DNA of 64,000 bases, taken from assembly GCA_963757155.1 (NCBI GenBank), contig CAVWQS010000025.1, forward strand, positions 3,841 through 67,840, in the 5' to 3' direction. Below, in pieces: positions 8,652 to 18,243 of this stretch. The stretch comes from DASXQK01 sp963757155. GTDB lineage: Bacteria; Pseudomonadota; Alphaproteobacteria; Dongiales; Dongiaceae. The first letter of the stretch is position 1, and every line of letters starts with the position of its first letter. A model generated the notes under the pieces. The model ran no database searches, had not been told where the DNA came from, and saw only the letters and a program-made list of their open reading frames with translations. Both the position numbers and the translations under genes were made by a program.

Positions 8652-11381
8652 TCAAGGATGCTTCTGCTGGCTTGGTGACGCGGGCCATGTCTCAATATTT
8701 GCTACGCTTGCGCGGCGCAGGAGAACGAGGCTCACGCGCAGCACCCCCGCGGAGCCGATCGCCGAGATCTGGAAACCCAGATGTCGGCAGAGATCGAGCA
8801 TGTTGCCGTTCTCCGCCAGCACATCGCCAAATATCTCACAAATTCCGCGACTTGCAGCATAGTCGATGATGCGCTGCATGAGCATCCGGCCGATCCCCCG
8901 CCGGGTCATGGAATCGCTCCACGACCACGGCGAACTCGGCGCGCTCGCCGTTCGGATCGGTGTAAAGGCGCACGACGCCATGTATCTCAGAAGGCCCGGC
9001 CGTGCGCGGCTCGACCAGGATGAACGCCATGTCCCGGTCGTAGTCGATTTGGGTGAGCTGGGCGGCCGTGGCGTGGGACAGCCGCTTCATGGACGAGAAG
9101 AAGCGCATCCGGATCGTCTCCGGCGACAGCCGGTCGAAGGCACGCTGCAGGGCCGGCTCGTCCTCCGGCCGGATCGGCCTGAGGCGCATGGGCGTGCCGT
9201 CCTCAAGCAGGAGGTCCTGATCGAGCTCCGCCGGGTAGGGACGAATGGCAAGTCGCGAGATACCTCGTGGCCGCTCGACGAGCGCGATGCGGGCATCGAG
9301 CGCGACCACACCCGCCGGACTTGCCAGCAGCGGGTTGATATCGACCTCCGCCACCTCGTCCAGATCGGTCACCAGCTGGGATAGCTTGACCAGGGTGAAG
9401 GCAATGCCGTCAAGGTCGACCGGCGGCCGGTTGCGGTAACCCCGCAACAGCTTGAAGACCCGCGTCTGCTCGATCATCTCCCGGGCGAGCGCCATATTGA
9501 GCGGCGGCAAAGCGAGGGCGCGATCGCCGAGCTGCTCCACGGCCACGCCGCCTTGTCCGAACAGCATAACCGGCCCGAACTGCGAATCCTCGCTCATGCC
9601 GAGGATGAGCTCGATGCCCTCGGCGGTTTTCGCCATGGGCTCGAGAGTAAATCCCTCGAGCTTCGCCTGAGGCATGGCTTCGGCGATGCGCGCCAGCATG
9701 CGCTCGGCCGCCGCCTTGACCTCTGCCGGGCTCTCCAGCCCCAGCGCCACGCCACCGATATCGGATTTATGAGAGATGTCGGGGGATAGGATCTTGAGGG
9801 CGACCGGCTGTTCCAGCTTCTGCGCGCGCCGTTGCCGCTGCCTCGGGATCGCGGGCGAGCCTCTGCGGTGGCAAGGGAATGCCATAAGTGGCGATTACGG
9901 CGCGGGACTCCGGTCCGGTCAGGAGCTTGCGACCTTCGGCGCGGACGCGGCTGAGGATGTTGCGCGCGGCGGCAGTGTCGGGTCGGAAGTTTTCGGGGAT
10001 CGAAGGCGGGGTCTGCATCAGCTGGACGCGGCCGCGTTGCCAACGCGCGAGATGCATGAATCCGCGCACCGCGTCCTCCGGCGTCTCGTAGGTCGGAACG
10101 CCGGCCGCTCCGAACAGTTGGCGCGCGCGGATCGCCGTCGCCTCGCCGACCCAGCTCGTCAGCAGGCATCGCCGGTTGCGACCATAGGCGCGTAGCACCG
10201 CTTCGGCCGTGGCCAGGCCGTCGGCCATCGCCGTCGGGCAGTTGAGGACCAGCACCGCGTCGATCTCGGGATCGGCGAAGAGGGTTCGAGCGCGGCCTCG
10301 TAGCGCACCGCATCGGCATCCCCGATGATGTCGACGGGATTGCCATGTGACCACATGGGAGGCAGCAAGGCGTCGAGCCGCGCCAGCGTTGCCGGCCCGA
10401 TCTCCGCTAAGCGTCCGCCGAGATCGATCAGAGCATCCGTCGCCAGAATCCCGATGCCGCCGCCATTGGTGAGGATGGCCAAGCGGTCGCCCGCCGGTGG
10501 GCGCCGCGCTAGCGGTCTCGGTGGCGGCGAAGAGCTCCGCGAGGTCATAGACGCGCAGGACGCCGGCGCGACGGAAGGCGGCATCATAGACTGCATCGGC
10601 GCCGGCGAGCGCCCCGGTGTGGGAGAGGACGGCCTTGGCGCCCTCGGCATGGCGTCCCGCCTTGATCGCGATGACCGGCTTTCCGCGAGCCGCGAGGCGC
10701 GCCGCCGACATAAACTTGCGGGCATTGCCGACAGTCTCGACATAGAGCAGGACGGCGCGTCGTCTCCACATCGCCCGCCAGATAATCCAGCATGTCGGCG
10801 AAATCGACGTCCGCCATCTCGCCCATGGAAAGGAGATAGGAGAAGCCAATGCCGCGGGCTGCCGCCCAGTCGATGACCGTGGTGACGATGGCGCCCGACT
10901 GGGCAAGGAAGGCGATGCGTCCTTTTGGCGGGGTCAGATGGGCGAAACCGGCATTGAGCCCGATCCCCGGCACCAGCAGGCCGACGCAATTGGGTCCCAA
11001 GAGGCGCATCAGATGCGGCCGGGCCGCGTCGAGCATGGCCTGCTTGAGCCTGGCGCCTTCGGAGCCGCCGAAGCCGGCGCTGATCACGACCGCCGCCTTG
11101 CAGCCGCGCTCGCCCAAAGCCGCCACGATCGCCGGGACGCTGGGCGCTGGGGTGGCGATAACAGCGAGGTCCGGGACCTCGGGCAGAGCGGCCACATCGG
11201 GATAGCAGGCCATCCCGTCGATGCTTGCATGGCGTGGATTGACCAGCATCACCCGGCCCCGATAACTGCCGCTCAGCATGTTGCGCACCATGGTGCCGCC
11301 CACGGTGCCGGAATGGTCGCTGGCGCCGATCAGCACCACAGAGCGGGGTGCCAGCAGTCGGTCGAGATTACGGATCGTCAT
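8652..11381 (-). pseudogene. Acyl-CoA synthetase (NDP-forming)/GNAT fusion, Pat-like, copy 1, frameshifted
   Basis: The reconstructed protein of about 909 residues starts MTIRNLDRLLAPRSVVLIGA. Order of domains: CoA-binding Rossmann fold (LGPNCVGLL), succinyl-CoA-synthetase-like flavodoxin domain with SHTGALAGAD, an ATP-grasp domain (LKILSPDISHKSD, EVDINPLLA), and a C-terminal GNAT domain with RRGIGRMLMQ. This is the architecture of the protein lysine acetyltransferase Pat/YfiQ, which controls acetyl-CoA synthetase and other enzymes. About five frame changes (near 10760, 10505, 10285, 9825, 8910). It converges on mgtA copy 1. Divergent from the cytochrome at 11535, with an FNR box between. Copy 2 is at 37586-40288. 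Confidence 0.85.
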
Positions 11382-11454
11382 CAGAGGAGTTTCTGCCTGC
11401 TTCGGTGCCGAGGGGCAATAAAACTCACTCTGACTGGCTGCCTCAGGCCGCGAT

Positions 11455-11468
11455 TTGACTCAGATCAA
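11455..11468. promoter_or_regulatory. FNR/FixK-type box between acs-GNAT copy 1 and cytochrome c
   Basis: TTGACTCAGATCAA matches the TTGAY-N4-ATCAA consensus. It is 67 bp from the cytochrome start and 74 bp from the divergent acs-GNAT start, so it could serve both. Confidence 0.8.
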
Positions 11469-11534
11469 TGCCCGTTCGTTCCGCCTCGTGGCAAATGGCC
11501 GGCAGTCCTGGGAGGTCGGAATAGGAGGAAGGTT

Positions 11535-11888
11535 ATGAAGCGTGTCTTGATATCGCTCGCGGCTGCCGCACTGCTGACGTGCACGCAGGCGGCAATGTCA
11601 CAGGATCTGGCGGCCGGCAAAAAGCTGTTCACGGACAACTGCGTGCGCTGCCATGGGGCTAAAGGCCCGGGTGGGGTAGGTAAGAAGCTCGTGGGCGACG
11701 CCCCCTATTGGGACTTCGACATCTTCAAGCGCACGATCATGACCGGCATCGACGACGAAAACAAGAAGATGAAGATCATGCCCGTGTTCGGCAAGATCGG
11801 CTTCACTAAACCCATGGGCGTGACGCCGAGCGATGTTGACCTTCAAAACATCCAGGCATACCTGAAGACATTGGGCCCCGCGGAATGA
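11535..11888 (+). CDS. Monohaem c-type cytochrome, periplasmic
   Basis: The 117-residue protein starts at an ATG preceded by AGGAGGAAGG. It has a Sec signal peptide cleaved near SQDLAAG, a haem site CVRCH and candidate Met ligands in MKIMPVFGK. Size and layout are those of small class I cytochromes that shuttle electrons to oxidases or reductases. The FNR box 67 bp upstream suggests expression at low oxygen. It stands alone: the next gene, 150 bp on, is a PPOX-fold protein. Confidence 0.88.
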   Translation: MKRVLISLAAAALLTCTQAAMSQDLAAGKKLFTDNCVRCHGAKGPGGVGKKLVGDAPYWDFDIFKRTIMTGIDDENKKMKIMPVFGKIGFTKPMGVTPSDVDLQNIQAYLKTLGPAE

Positions 11889-12042
11889 GGCTCGACGGCC
11901 GGCCCGGGTCGACCTTGCAGTAGTGCCGGCCGAGCTAAACGGGGGACCGGCCATTCTGCCAACTATCCGCAAGGGCTGCGATCTCGTCGGAAGCGGCAAT
12001 GGCTTACATTTAGGGTAGGGATGTCCAACCGAGGTAGCCGAT

Positions 12043-12582
12043 TTGCTGATCCATGATATGACTCCGCAGGCTAGTATCGACCTGATGGCGCGTACCCGGT
12101 TAGGCAGATTGGCCTGTGCTCGCGAAGGGCAACCCTACATTACGCCGATCTATTATGCGTATGATGACAACTACCTCTACAGTTTCTCAACGCTCGGACA
12201 AAAGATCACCTGGATGCGCGCAAATCCACTGGTTTGCGTGGAGGCTGACGAATTGGTTAGCCCACAGGATTGGGCCACGGTGATTGTCTTTGGCACATAT
12301 GAGGAGTTACCCGATACGCCTCAGTACGAGGTGTATCGGAGGCGCACACACGACCTACTGCAAGGGCGGCCCATGTGGTGGGAGCCAGGTTACGTGAAGA
12401 CCGTGCTCCACGAGAAAACGCGGCCAATGGAGCCCGTGTATTTTCAAATCCACATCGATCAGATCAGCGGTCATCGCGGCGTTCCCGATACGGTCTCGAG
12501 CCGAGAGTCTGCCGCCACACACGAGGGCCCTGCGAGCTGGCTGCGGAGAATTCTCGGACGCATCAAAAAAGGCGACCACTAA
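12043..12582 (+). CDS. Pyridoxamine 5'-phosphate oxidase family (PPOX-fold) protein
   Basis: The 179-residue protein probably starts at TTG 12043 with GAGGT eight bases upstream, because the family alignment (MLIHDMT...LLARTRLGRLACAR type) needs these residues; an ATG at 12058 is the alternative. The split beta-barrel flavin fold is seen in RLGRLACAREGQPYITPIYY and in SFSTLGQKITWMRANPLV. Members bind FMN, F420 or haem, and several belong to hypoxic regulons. The C-terminal 30 residues are a basic extension (WLRRILGRIKKG). Confidence 0.82.
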   Translation: MLIHDMTPQASIDLMARTRLGRLACAREGQPYITPIYYAYDDNYLYSFSTLGQKITWMRANPLVCVEADELVSPQDWATVIVFGTYEELPDTPQYEVYRRRTHDLLQGRPMWWEPGYVKTVLHEKTRPMEPVYFQIHIDQISGHRGVPDTVSSRESAATHEGPASWLRRILGRIKKGDH

Positions 12583-12731
12583 CCGCTTCGTGCGAGGAGG
12601 CCATTTTTAGCGCGACACCTGTGCAGTGGTGAGACGGCGATGAAGGTTTTTGCTTATTGCGGTTCGCGCTTACGTCACCTGGCAAAGGCGGGTCAGCCAT
12701 CTGGGAAACTCGGGATCAAGGATCCTTCAGT

Positions 12732-13187
12732 ATGACCTTCAAAACCATTCTGGTGGCAGTTGACGGGTCAACGCATGCGACCAGGACTGCCGAAGTCGCA
12801 GCAGATCTGGCTCAGCGCTATGGCGCAAAACTCCTCATTCTACACGTCGTTGCTCCCATCTTTGAAGGGCGGGTGCGAAACGAGCTGGCGAACTTGGCTC
12901 GCATGGAGCACATGGAGCAAACCGAGTATGAGATGCTCCAGGCGGCAGGCCGAGACATCGTCCAATCTGCGGAGGTCAGTGCGCGCCAAGGAGGAGTCCA
13001 GCACTTCGAAGCACTGGTTGAGGTCGGCGACCCAGCGAGCGTCATTGTCGATTTTGCCCGAGCGCGAGGTGCGGATCTCATTGTGCTTGGTCGGCGAGGC
13101 CTCGGCACTCTGACCGGGCTGCTCCTTGGAAGCGTCTCGCACAAAGTGATTCAGGTGGCCGATACGCCCTGCCTTACCGTTCCCTGA
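12732..13187 (+). CDS. Universal stress protein, single UspA domain
   Basis: The 151-residue protein starts MTFKTILVAVDGST and ends with the ATP-binding signature VLGRRGLGTLTGLLLGSVSH, so it is an ATP-binding Usp. It is intact. It is a close relative of the UspA at 43683-44135, sharing the unusual insert VRNELANLARMEH. The direct neighbour upstream is the PPOX-fold gene and downstream an MFS transporter, both on the same strand. No clear FNR box is seen directly in front. Confidence 0.9.
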   Translation: MTFKTILVAVDGSTHATRTAEVAADLAQRYGAKLLILHVVAPIFEGRVRNELANLARMEHMEQTEYEMLQAAGRDIVQSAEVSARQGGVQHFEALVEVGDPASVIVDFARARGADLIVLGRRGLGTLTGLLLGSVSHKVIQVADTPCLTVP

Positions 13188-13315
13188 AGCGCAGAGAGAG
13201 GCGATTCGCACAGCAATGGCCGAAGGCCTCGCCGCCGGCACGGCGGAGACCATCAAGCGGACCGGCGAGCCAGTTAGGGCTCACGGCACGAGGCACCCAG
13301 CCGGGGAAACAGGCA

Positions 13316-14542
13316 ATGGCAATGGACATACCCCCTGCCGGGCCGAAATCGAGTGCTGGGCTTCCGCGGGCCATCTGGGCCCTCGGATTCGTCAGCATGT
13401 TCATGGACATCTCGTCAGAAATGGTTCATTCGCTGCTGCCGGTCTACCTCGTGACCGTGCTCGGCGCATCGACACTCACGGTGGGATTCATCGAAGGGAT
13501 CGCCGAAGCGACGGCGAACATCACCAAGATCTTCTCGGGTGGCCTGTCCGATTGGCTCGGCAAGCGCAAGCTGCTCACGACCATCGGCTATGGTCTCGCG
13601 GCCTTCGCGAAGCCGATTTTCCCGCTGGCCGCCACAGTCGGCTGGGTGCTCGCGGCGCGCTTCATTGATCGCGTCGGGAAGGGCATACGCGACGCCCCTC
13701 GGGACGCGCTCATCGCCGATCTTGCGCCGAAGGACATGCGGGGCGCGAGTTTCGGCCTACGCCAGGCGCTCGATACAGTTGGGGCCTTTGTCGGGCCGCT
13801 CGCCGCAATCGTTCTCATGGCGCTCAGCGCCGAGAATTTCCGGTTTGTGTTTTGGATTGCTGTCGTGCCTGCGTTCGTCGCCTTGGCCGTGATGGTGTTC
13901 ATGGTTCAGGACCCAGTCCGGCATGAAGCTCAAGCCAAGCCGCGTATGCGCATCGCAGAAGCTAAGCGCTTGTCCCGCCGATTCTGGATTGTAATCGGCG
14001 TCGCCACAATCTTGAGCCTTGCTCGCTTCTCCGAGGCGTTCCTTATCCTACGCTCGCAGAATGTGGGGTTACCGGTCGCGCTTGCACCGACGATCATGGT
14101 GGTGATGAACGTAGTTTATGCGCTCGGGGCCTATCCCGCCGGCATGCTCTCTGACCGGTTTGGCAGAGGCGGGTTACTCTCGGTTGGTATCTTGTGTCTC
14201 ATCATGGCGGACCTGATTCTTGCTCTCGGCTCGACCATCACACTCGTCATGCTTGGGGTCGTGTTTTGGGGGCTTCACATGGCCCTCACTCAAGGACTTT
14301 TCGCGAGTCTCGTGGCCGACAACGCACCTGAGGATCTTCGGGGGACGGCATTTGGCGTGTTTAACTTCGCCGGAGGCATCGCGATGCTGGTCGCAAGTTT
14401 GGTCGCTGGCGGGTTATGGGACGCCTACGGTGCAGCGGCAAGCTTTGTGGCAGGCGCGGGGCTCACCGCAGTTGCGCTGATCGGTCTTGTTCTTGCCCGA
14501 GACTGGGTCGGGAAAATGTCGCGCGACCCTAGCGATGGTTGA
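13316..14542 (+). CDS. Major facilitator superfamily transporter
   Basis: An intact 408-residue protein with about twelve hydrophobic segments. The MFS loop 2-3 motif appears as GGLSDWLGKRKLL, and a long conserved stretch GKGIRDAPRDALIADLAP follows transmembrane segment 4, typical of a subfamily related to drug/sugar-type exporters of unknown substrate. GMLSDRFGRGG repeats the loop motif in the second half. It begins 128 bp after uspA on the same strand. Substrate cannot be inferred. Confidence 0.88.
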   Translation: MAMDIPPAGPKSSAGLPRAIWALGFVSMFMDISSEMVHSLLPVYLVTVLGASTLTVGFIEGIAEATANITKIFSGGLSDWLGKRKLLTTIGYGLAAFAKPIFPLAATVGWVLAARFIDRVGKGIRDAPRDALIADLAPKDMRGASFGLRQALDTVGAFVGPLAAIVLMALSAENFRFVFWIAVVPAFVALAVMVFMVQDPVRHEAQAKPRMRIAEAKRLSRRFWIVIGVATILSLARFSEAFLILRSQNVGLPVALAPTIMVVMNVVYALGAYPAGMLSDRFGRGGLLSVGILCLIMADLILALGSTITLVMLGVVFWGLHMALTQGLFASLVADNAPEDLRGTAFGVFNFAGGIAMLVASLVAGGLWDAYGAAASFVAGAGLTAVALIGLVLARDWVGKMSRDPSDG

Positions 14543-14584
14543 TGTGCCGAACCGCCGTTGGCTACTGGTTATGAATCCCAACCC

Positions 14585-15073
14585 TTAGTATGGCTCATCG
14601 CGCAGGTGGATCTTGTAAAGCAGACGGGACAGTATGAGCTCGCCGACAAAAAAGATCCCCACGCCGAGCGCCATATCTGCGGCCGTCAATGACAGCATGT
14701 CACGACATGTCAGTAGCGGAAGCAGGGATTCGGGCACTTGATCGAGTCCCACCGCCTGACTGCTCGGAGGTAAGTTTAGACGGCGCTTTACGAAACTGGA
14801 GAATAGATCGCCCGCCATTGCACTGCCTGCCACGAGCGCGCCAATCTTCAGATCCAAGCCAACAAGCGGCGCGCTCGCTGTCGTAACGAGGACCGAGGCC
14901 ACAATCCCGCGGATGGTTTTCGACGACCCAAACAACGGCCGTCGATCGATAAATGTAACGCCCGCGTCCAGTGGGTAGGCAAAATGGTAGTTGAAAATCT
15001 TCTTGGCAATGACTGGTGTGCCGTTCGCCACCGTCAGAAGCACCATTGATTGCAGGATTGCCAGAGGTTGCAT
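14585..15073 (-). CDS. CDP-archaeol synthase-like membrane protein (CarS/DUF46)
   Basis: A 162-residue protein with four to five hydrophobic segments. The family signature is visible: NGTPVIAKKIF near the N-terminus, then PLFGSSKTIRGI and GDLFSSFVKRRLNLPPSS. Archaeal CarS transfers CTP-derived CDP to archaeol; bacterial homologues are common and their substrate is unknown, presumably a lipid or lipid-like alcohol. It converges with the MFS gene. The strong FNR box at 15263 is about 190 bp upstream. Confidence 0.82.
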   Translation of the reverse strand: MQPLAILQSMVLLTVANGTPVIAKKIFNYHFAYPLDAGVTFIDRRPLFGSSKTIRGIVASVLVTTASAPLVGLDLKIGALVAGSAMAGDLFSSFVKRRLNLPPSSQAVGLDQVPESLLPLLTCRDMLSLTAADMALGVGIFFVGELILSRLLYKIHLRDEPY

Positions 15074-15262
15074 CCATGCAGCCTATCTCAGCTCGCGTCG
15101 ACAGTCACTTCCTGCGCGACGGCAAGACATCGCCCGCTCGTGTCAAGCAGCGGCTTTGTAACAAGCTCGTCGAGCGTTGCCTTAGCGTAGAGCGTTATAG
15201 CGATGATCTGTCGGAGGTTGAGGGGGGCGGCAATCGCCGGCATTGCCGATGCACCCGGCAGC

Positions 15263-15276
15263 TTGATCTAAATCAA
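15263..15276. promoter_or_regulatory. Perfect FNR/FixK box in front of the ppsA stub
   Basis: TTGATCTAAATCAA is an exact TTGAT-N4-ATCAA palindrome. It lies 53 bp upstream of the ATG of a truncated PEP synthase gene and about 190 bp upstream of the divergent CarS-like gene. Confidence 0.88.
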
Positions 15277-15328
15277 TGCCGATCAATCTCTCGCCGGGGC
15301 AAGCTTGCCGACAACATGAGGGGGCAAG

Positions 15329-15403
15329 ATGTCGACACAAGGATATGTCGTTTGGTTCGCCGACCTCCGACTGAAAGATGTGCCCTCGGTCGGCGGCAAT
15401 GGA
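15329..15403 (+). pseudogene. ppsA: Phosphoenolpyruvate synthase, N-terminal stub
   Basis: Twenty-five codons after the ATG read YVVWFADLRLKDVPSVGGN, the conserved start of PEP synthase (family pattern: V-W-F-x-x-L-x-x-x-D-x-x-x-V-G-G-K-N-A-S-L-G-E). The match stops exactly where transposase sequence begins. The enzyme would convert pyruvate and ATP to PEP. Only the promoter, the FNR box and this stub survive, so it is non-functional. Confidence 0.7.
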
Positions 15404-15655
15404 TTACGGAGGCTTGCGGTTGGGAGGCTGCGTCGGATTGTTTCGTGCGTGCTCGCGATTGTGCCTATGGCGAGGCATACATCCGGCGGCTTCGCGCGAT
15501 GGGCATTCGTGACCGACCAACGGCACCGCGATCGCCATGGCAGAATGCTTATGGTGAACGGCTGATCGGCTCGATCAGGTGGGATCTTCGCCAAGCCTCA
15601 TCTTAGCGGACTGCATCACCAATACGTTCGGATTTGATTTGCGATAAGAACACTA
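15404..15655 (+). pseudogene. Integrase-core transposase fragment (family T, copy 1)
   Basis: The frame fused to the ppsA stub reads AYGEAYIRRLRAMGIRDRP followed by SPWQNAYGERLIGSIR, the C-terminal part of an rve-type transposase, then breaks. About 15612-15645 encodes remains of the element tail (LHHQYVRI-like). The same family appears degraded but longer at 18244-19235 and as a tail fragment at 44530-44722. Too short to be active. Confidence 0.75.
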
Positions 15656-15686
15656 TGACGTGGCGCGGCACCTCAACGAATAGGAC

Positions 15687-16181
15687 CTATTCCTCCTCGC
15701 CATACTGGCCCGCCGCGGCGCTGCGGTGGCAGGCAACGCAATTGGCTTTCGACTTCACATTCGGGCTGGCGAAGTCCGCGGCGGAGCTCTCGCTATGGCC
15801 GCGGATCCAGAAGGGCGTGTCGGTGATGCGCAGGGGCGTGGCATCGGCGGGAATGCCGCGCATGAAGCGGTGGCCCTGGGTCGTACCCGGCGTGTCGCCG
15901 GCATGGGCGACGAGATAGGCTTCGATCGTCTGGCGCTCGGGTGCGGACAGGGTCGCGGTCTCGCCGAAATGATTGCCAAGGTTGTCCATGATCGCCTGCC
16001 AGGAGCGCATGGGCAGCATCTGCGGGGCGTAGGCCATATGGCAGGCGCCGCATTCCTTGACCACGGCGGCGTTCCCAATCGGCGGCACGGTAGCCCCGCC
16101 TTCGGCGAAGGCCGAGCGTCCGGCCGTGAGCGAGACGAGGGCGATGAGGGTCAGAAGCGACCGTTGGATGGACGAGTTCAT
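15687..16181 (-). CDS. Dihaem cytochrome c (DHC-like)
   Basis: The 164-residue precursor starts MNSSIQRSLLTLIALVSL with a signal peptide ending near SAFA. Haem sites are CGACH and CVACH, separated by about 100 residues, with the DHC spacer including LPMRSWQAIMDNLGNHFGE. In Rhodobacter sphaeroides DHC donates electrons to the oxygen-binding haem protein SHP and is encoded beside it and a cytochrome b, as here. It is the last of three genes on the minus strand, 10 bp after the SHP-like gene. Confidence 0.88.
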   Translation of the reverse strand: MNSSIQRSLLTLIALVSLTAGRSAFAEGGATVPPIGNAAVVKECGACHMAYAPQMLPMRSWQAIMDNLGNHFGETATLSAPERQTIEAYLVAHAGDTPGTTQGHRFMRGIPADATPLRITDTPFWIRGHSESSAADFASPNVKSKANCVACHRSAAAGQYGEEE

Positions 16182-16191
16182 GGGAGCGACC

Positions 16192-16611
16192 TCACTGGCT
16201 GGAGAGATAGGTGATGACGTCACCCTTCTCGGCGGCGGTGCAGGAGCGGCCGAGAACGGTGTTGCAATTCCGGTCGAACCATTTCTCGACCTTGGCCGCA
16301 TCGGTGAAGCGGTCCGGCGTGCGGGAGACCGCCATGGGGGCGATGGCCTTGCCGGCGCGGGTCTGGCCCTCGGCCGTCGGGTCCTTGGTATGGCAGGTCG
16401 TGCAGGAGGGCGTGTCCGGTTTGCCGCCGGTATGCTGCGCCTGCCAGAACTGCGCCCCGCGTACGGCGGAGAATCCGGCGAAGGCGGGATCGGGCTGCGC
16501 CGCCGCGGCCGCGAGCTCGGCGAGGATGGCATCGCGCGCCGGATCGGCGAAGCCGGGCGCGGCAAGAAGCAGGCTCGCGACAAGGACCAGTGAGGACGGG
16601 ACAAGCTTCAC
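16192..16611 (-). CDS. DUF1924 / SHP-like monohaem cytochrome
   Basis: A 139-residue precursor starting at GTG 16611 with GAAGGAAAA upstream; the GTG overlaps the preceding stop by four bases (GTGA), so translation is coupled. It has a signal peptide ending PGFA, the motif GAQFWQAQHTGGKPDTPSC, haem site CTTCH and two C-terminal cysteines (NCNTVLGRSCTAAEKGD). This is the DUF1924 pattern, which includes sphaeroides haem protein, a cytochrome that binds O2 or NO at an Asn-ligated haem. The exact ligand here is not proven. Confidence 0.85.
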   Translation of the reverse strand: MKLVPSSLVLVASLLLAAPGFADPARDAILAELAAAAAQPDPAFAGFSAVRGAQFWQAQHTGGKPDTPSCTTCHTKDPTAEGQTRAGKAIAPMAVSRTPDRFTDAAKVEKWFDRNCNTVLGRSCTAAEKGDVITYLSSQ

Positions 16612-17768
16612 GATGATTTTCCTTCGGGCAGGGAAATGGCTTGGGGATCGAATCGTCCCCCGTCGGCATCGCGATGGCAGGCGGCGCAATTGGCCCGCGA
16701 TCCGACAGCATGGGAGCGGAACAAGGCGGGGTCGATGGCACGATGCATGCGCTGCCATCCCGGAGTCGCGGTGATGCGGGTGGGCTCGGCGGCGGAGACG
16801 GTGGCGAAGCGGTTGGCCGCCTTGCTGTCCCAGGTCTCGGCCGCATGGCGCTCGAGATAGGCTGCGATCTCACCACGCCTGGCAGGCGGCAGGCTGGCGT
16901 CCTCGCCGAAGTGATCGCTCAGATTCGCCATCAACGCAGCCCAGGAGGCCCGGGGGAGCAGGCTCGGATGGAAGGGGCGGTGGCAGGCGCCGCATTCGGT
17001 CAGCATGGCCTGATCGGCGGGGATATCAGGCATGCCCCGGGGCGGCAGCCGCGCCAGCAGGATCAGTACCGTCGCCAGCGCCAGGCCGATTAGCCCGAAC
17101 CAGGCCAGCACCGCAACTGGACGCGACGCCAGCGGGTTCGGCGGGGCCGCAACGAGCTTGCGCCCGTGGATCATGGCGCCGATGAGCTGCTCCTTGAAGA
17201 GCAGCGATCCCGCCAGCACACCCGCGAGATGAGCGCCGATCATGGTCAGCAGCAGCAGGGCGATGAGCTTATGCAGGCCGCGCACCGTCATGCCAAAGGC
17301 ATAGGGAAGAAATGCCGCGAGCGGGCCCTGCTTCTCGACCCCGCCCTGGACCATGAAGCCGGTCGCGACCAGGAGACACAGAACGGCGAACAGGGCGAGG
17401 ATCATTGCCGCGCCGCTGGGATTATGGCCGATGAAATGCCCCGGGCGCCGGCGCAGCAGGCTGGCGAGATGATTGATCGTCTGGCGCGGTGAATAGATGA
17501 AGCTGGCGATCCGGCTATAGCGGGATCCCAGGAAGGCCCAGATGGCGCGGAAGAGGAGCAGCCCCGCCACGACATAGCCGGCGATCATATGGGGCCCGTC
17601 CCACCATTTCGGGGCGAAAAGCCCGGTGGCGAGCGCGAACAAAACGGCGGCGACGAGAAGCCAGTGGAAGAGCCGCGTGGGGAGGTCCCAGACCAGCACG
17701 CGCCGCGCGGTGCTGGGAGCAGCCGGAGCGGTGGCGGCGAATCGGGGGAGATCGGCGCGGGGTCGCAT
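16608..17768 (-). CDS. Cytochrome b561-type membrane protein fused to a dihaem cytochrome c domain
   Basis: The 386-residue protein has an N-terminal Ni/Fe-hydrogenase-type cytochrome b domain: VWDLPTRLFHWLL, HMIAGYVV, a G-S-R-Y-S-R motif and LHKLIALLLLTMIGAHL supply the membrane His ligands over four helices. A fifth hydrophobic helix (about residues 225-245) leads into a periplasmic DHC-like domain with CGACH and CAACH. The usual arrangement has these as separate proteins. It would pass quinol electrons to DHC and SHP. First gene of the three-gene cluster. Confidence 0.88.
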   Translation of the reverse strand: MRPRADLPRFAATAPAAPSTARRVLVWDLPTRLFHWLLVAAVLFALATGLFAPKWWDGPHMIAGYVVAGLLLFRAIWAFLGSRYSRIASFIYSPRQTINHLASLLRRRPGHFIGHNPSGAAMILALFAVLCLLVATGFMVQGGVEKQGPLAAFLPYAFGMTVRGLHKLIALLLLTMIGAHLAGVLAGSLLFKEQLIGAMIHGRKLVAAPPNPLASRPVAVLAWFGLIGLALATVLILLARLPPRGMPDIPADQAMLTECGACHRPFHPSLLPRASWAALMANLSDHFGEDASLPPARRGEIAAYLERHAAETWDSKAANRFATVSAAEPTRITATPGWQRMHRAIDPALFRSHAVGSRANCAACHRDADGGRFDPQAISLPEGKSS

Positions 17769-17834
17769 GTGCCGAGGTGAGTATCAGTGGTAGCTGACAG
17801 CAACCTGACGCCGGCCCCGCGTCGGGGTGTCGCG

Positions 17835-18200
17835 CCACGGCCGCCGATGCCTCAGTCGAGGGCGCGGAAGATCTGGCGCTGTGCGGCGAAATAGCCGGAG
17901 AGGCTGCCTATCGCACCGGGCTTCGTCTGGATCCCGGCTCGGCCCCGCTGATGGTCAATCTGACCGATCTCTATCGCAACCAGGGATTGGACGGCGAGGC
18001 GGAGCCCATGCTGCGCCGGGCTGTGGCGGCGGATCCCGGATATGCGCCGGCTTATCATGCTCTGGGGCTGCTTCTGGGTGCGCCGGCACGACTTGCTAGG
18101 CGCGCTCACCGCACTCCAAAAGGCTGTGATTCTGGCACCGGACGACGCGCGCTATGCCTGTGTCTATGCTGTGGCGCTCAACTCGGCGCGAAGGCGACGG
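17835..18200 (+). pseudogene. Tetratricopeptide-repeat protein fragment
   Basis: Two TPR units are readable: YRTGLRLDPGSAPLMVNLTD with the following LYRNQGLDGEAEPMLRRAV, and, after a frame change near 18095, LGALTALQKAVILAPDDARY. No start codon or signal is present and the end is cut by transposase DNA. Similar repeats form the C-terminus of TPR-containing multihaem cytochromes, which would fit the neighbouring cytochromes, but the haem part is absent, so the parent gene is uncertain. Confidence 0.6.
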
Positions 18201-18243
18201 ATGCGAGGTGTGGCTACCGAAAACTCTGTCCGACGCGAGATGG

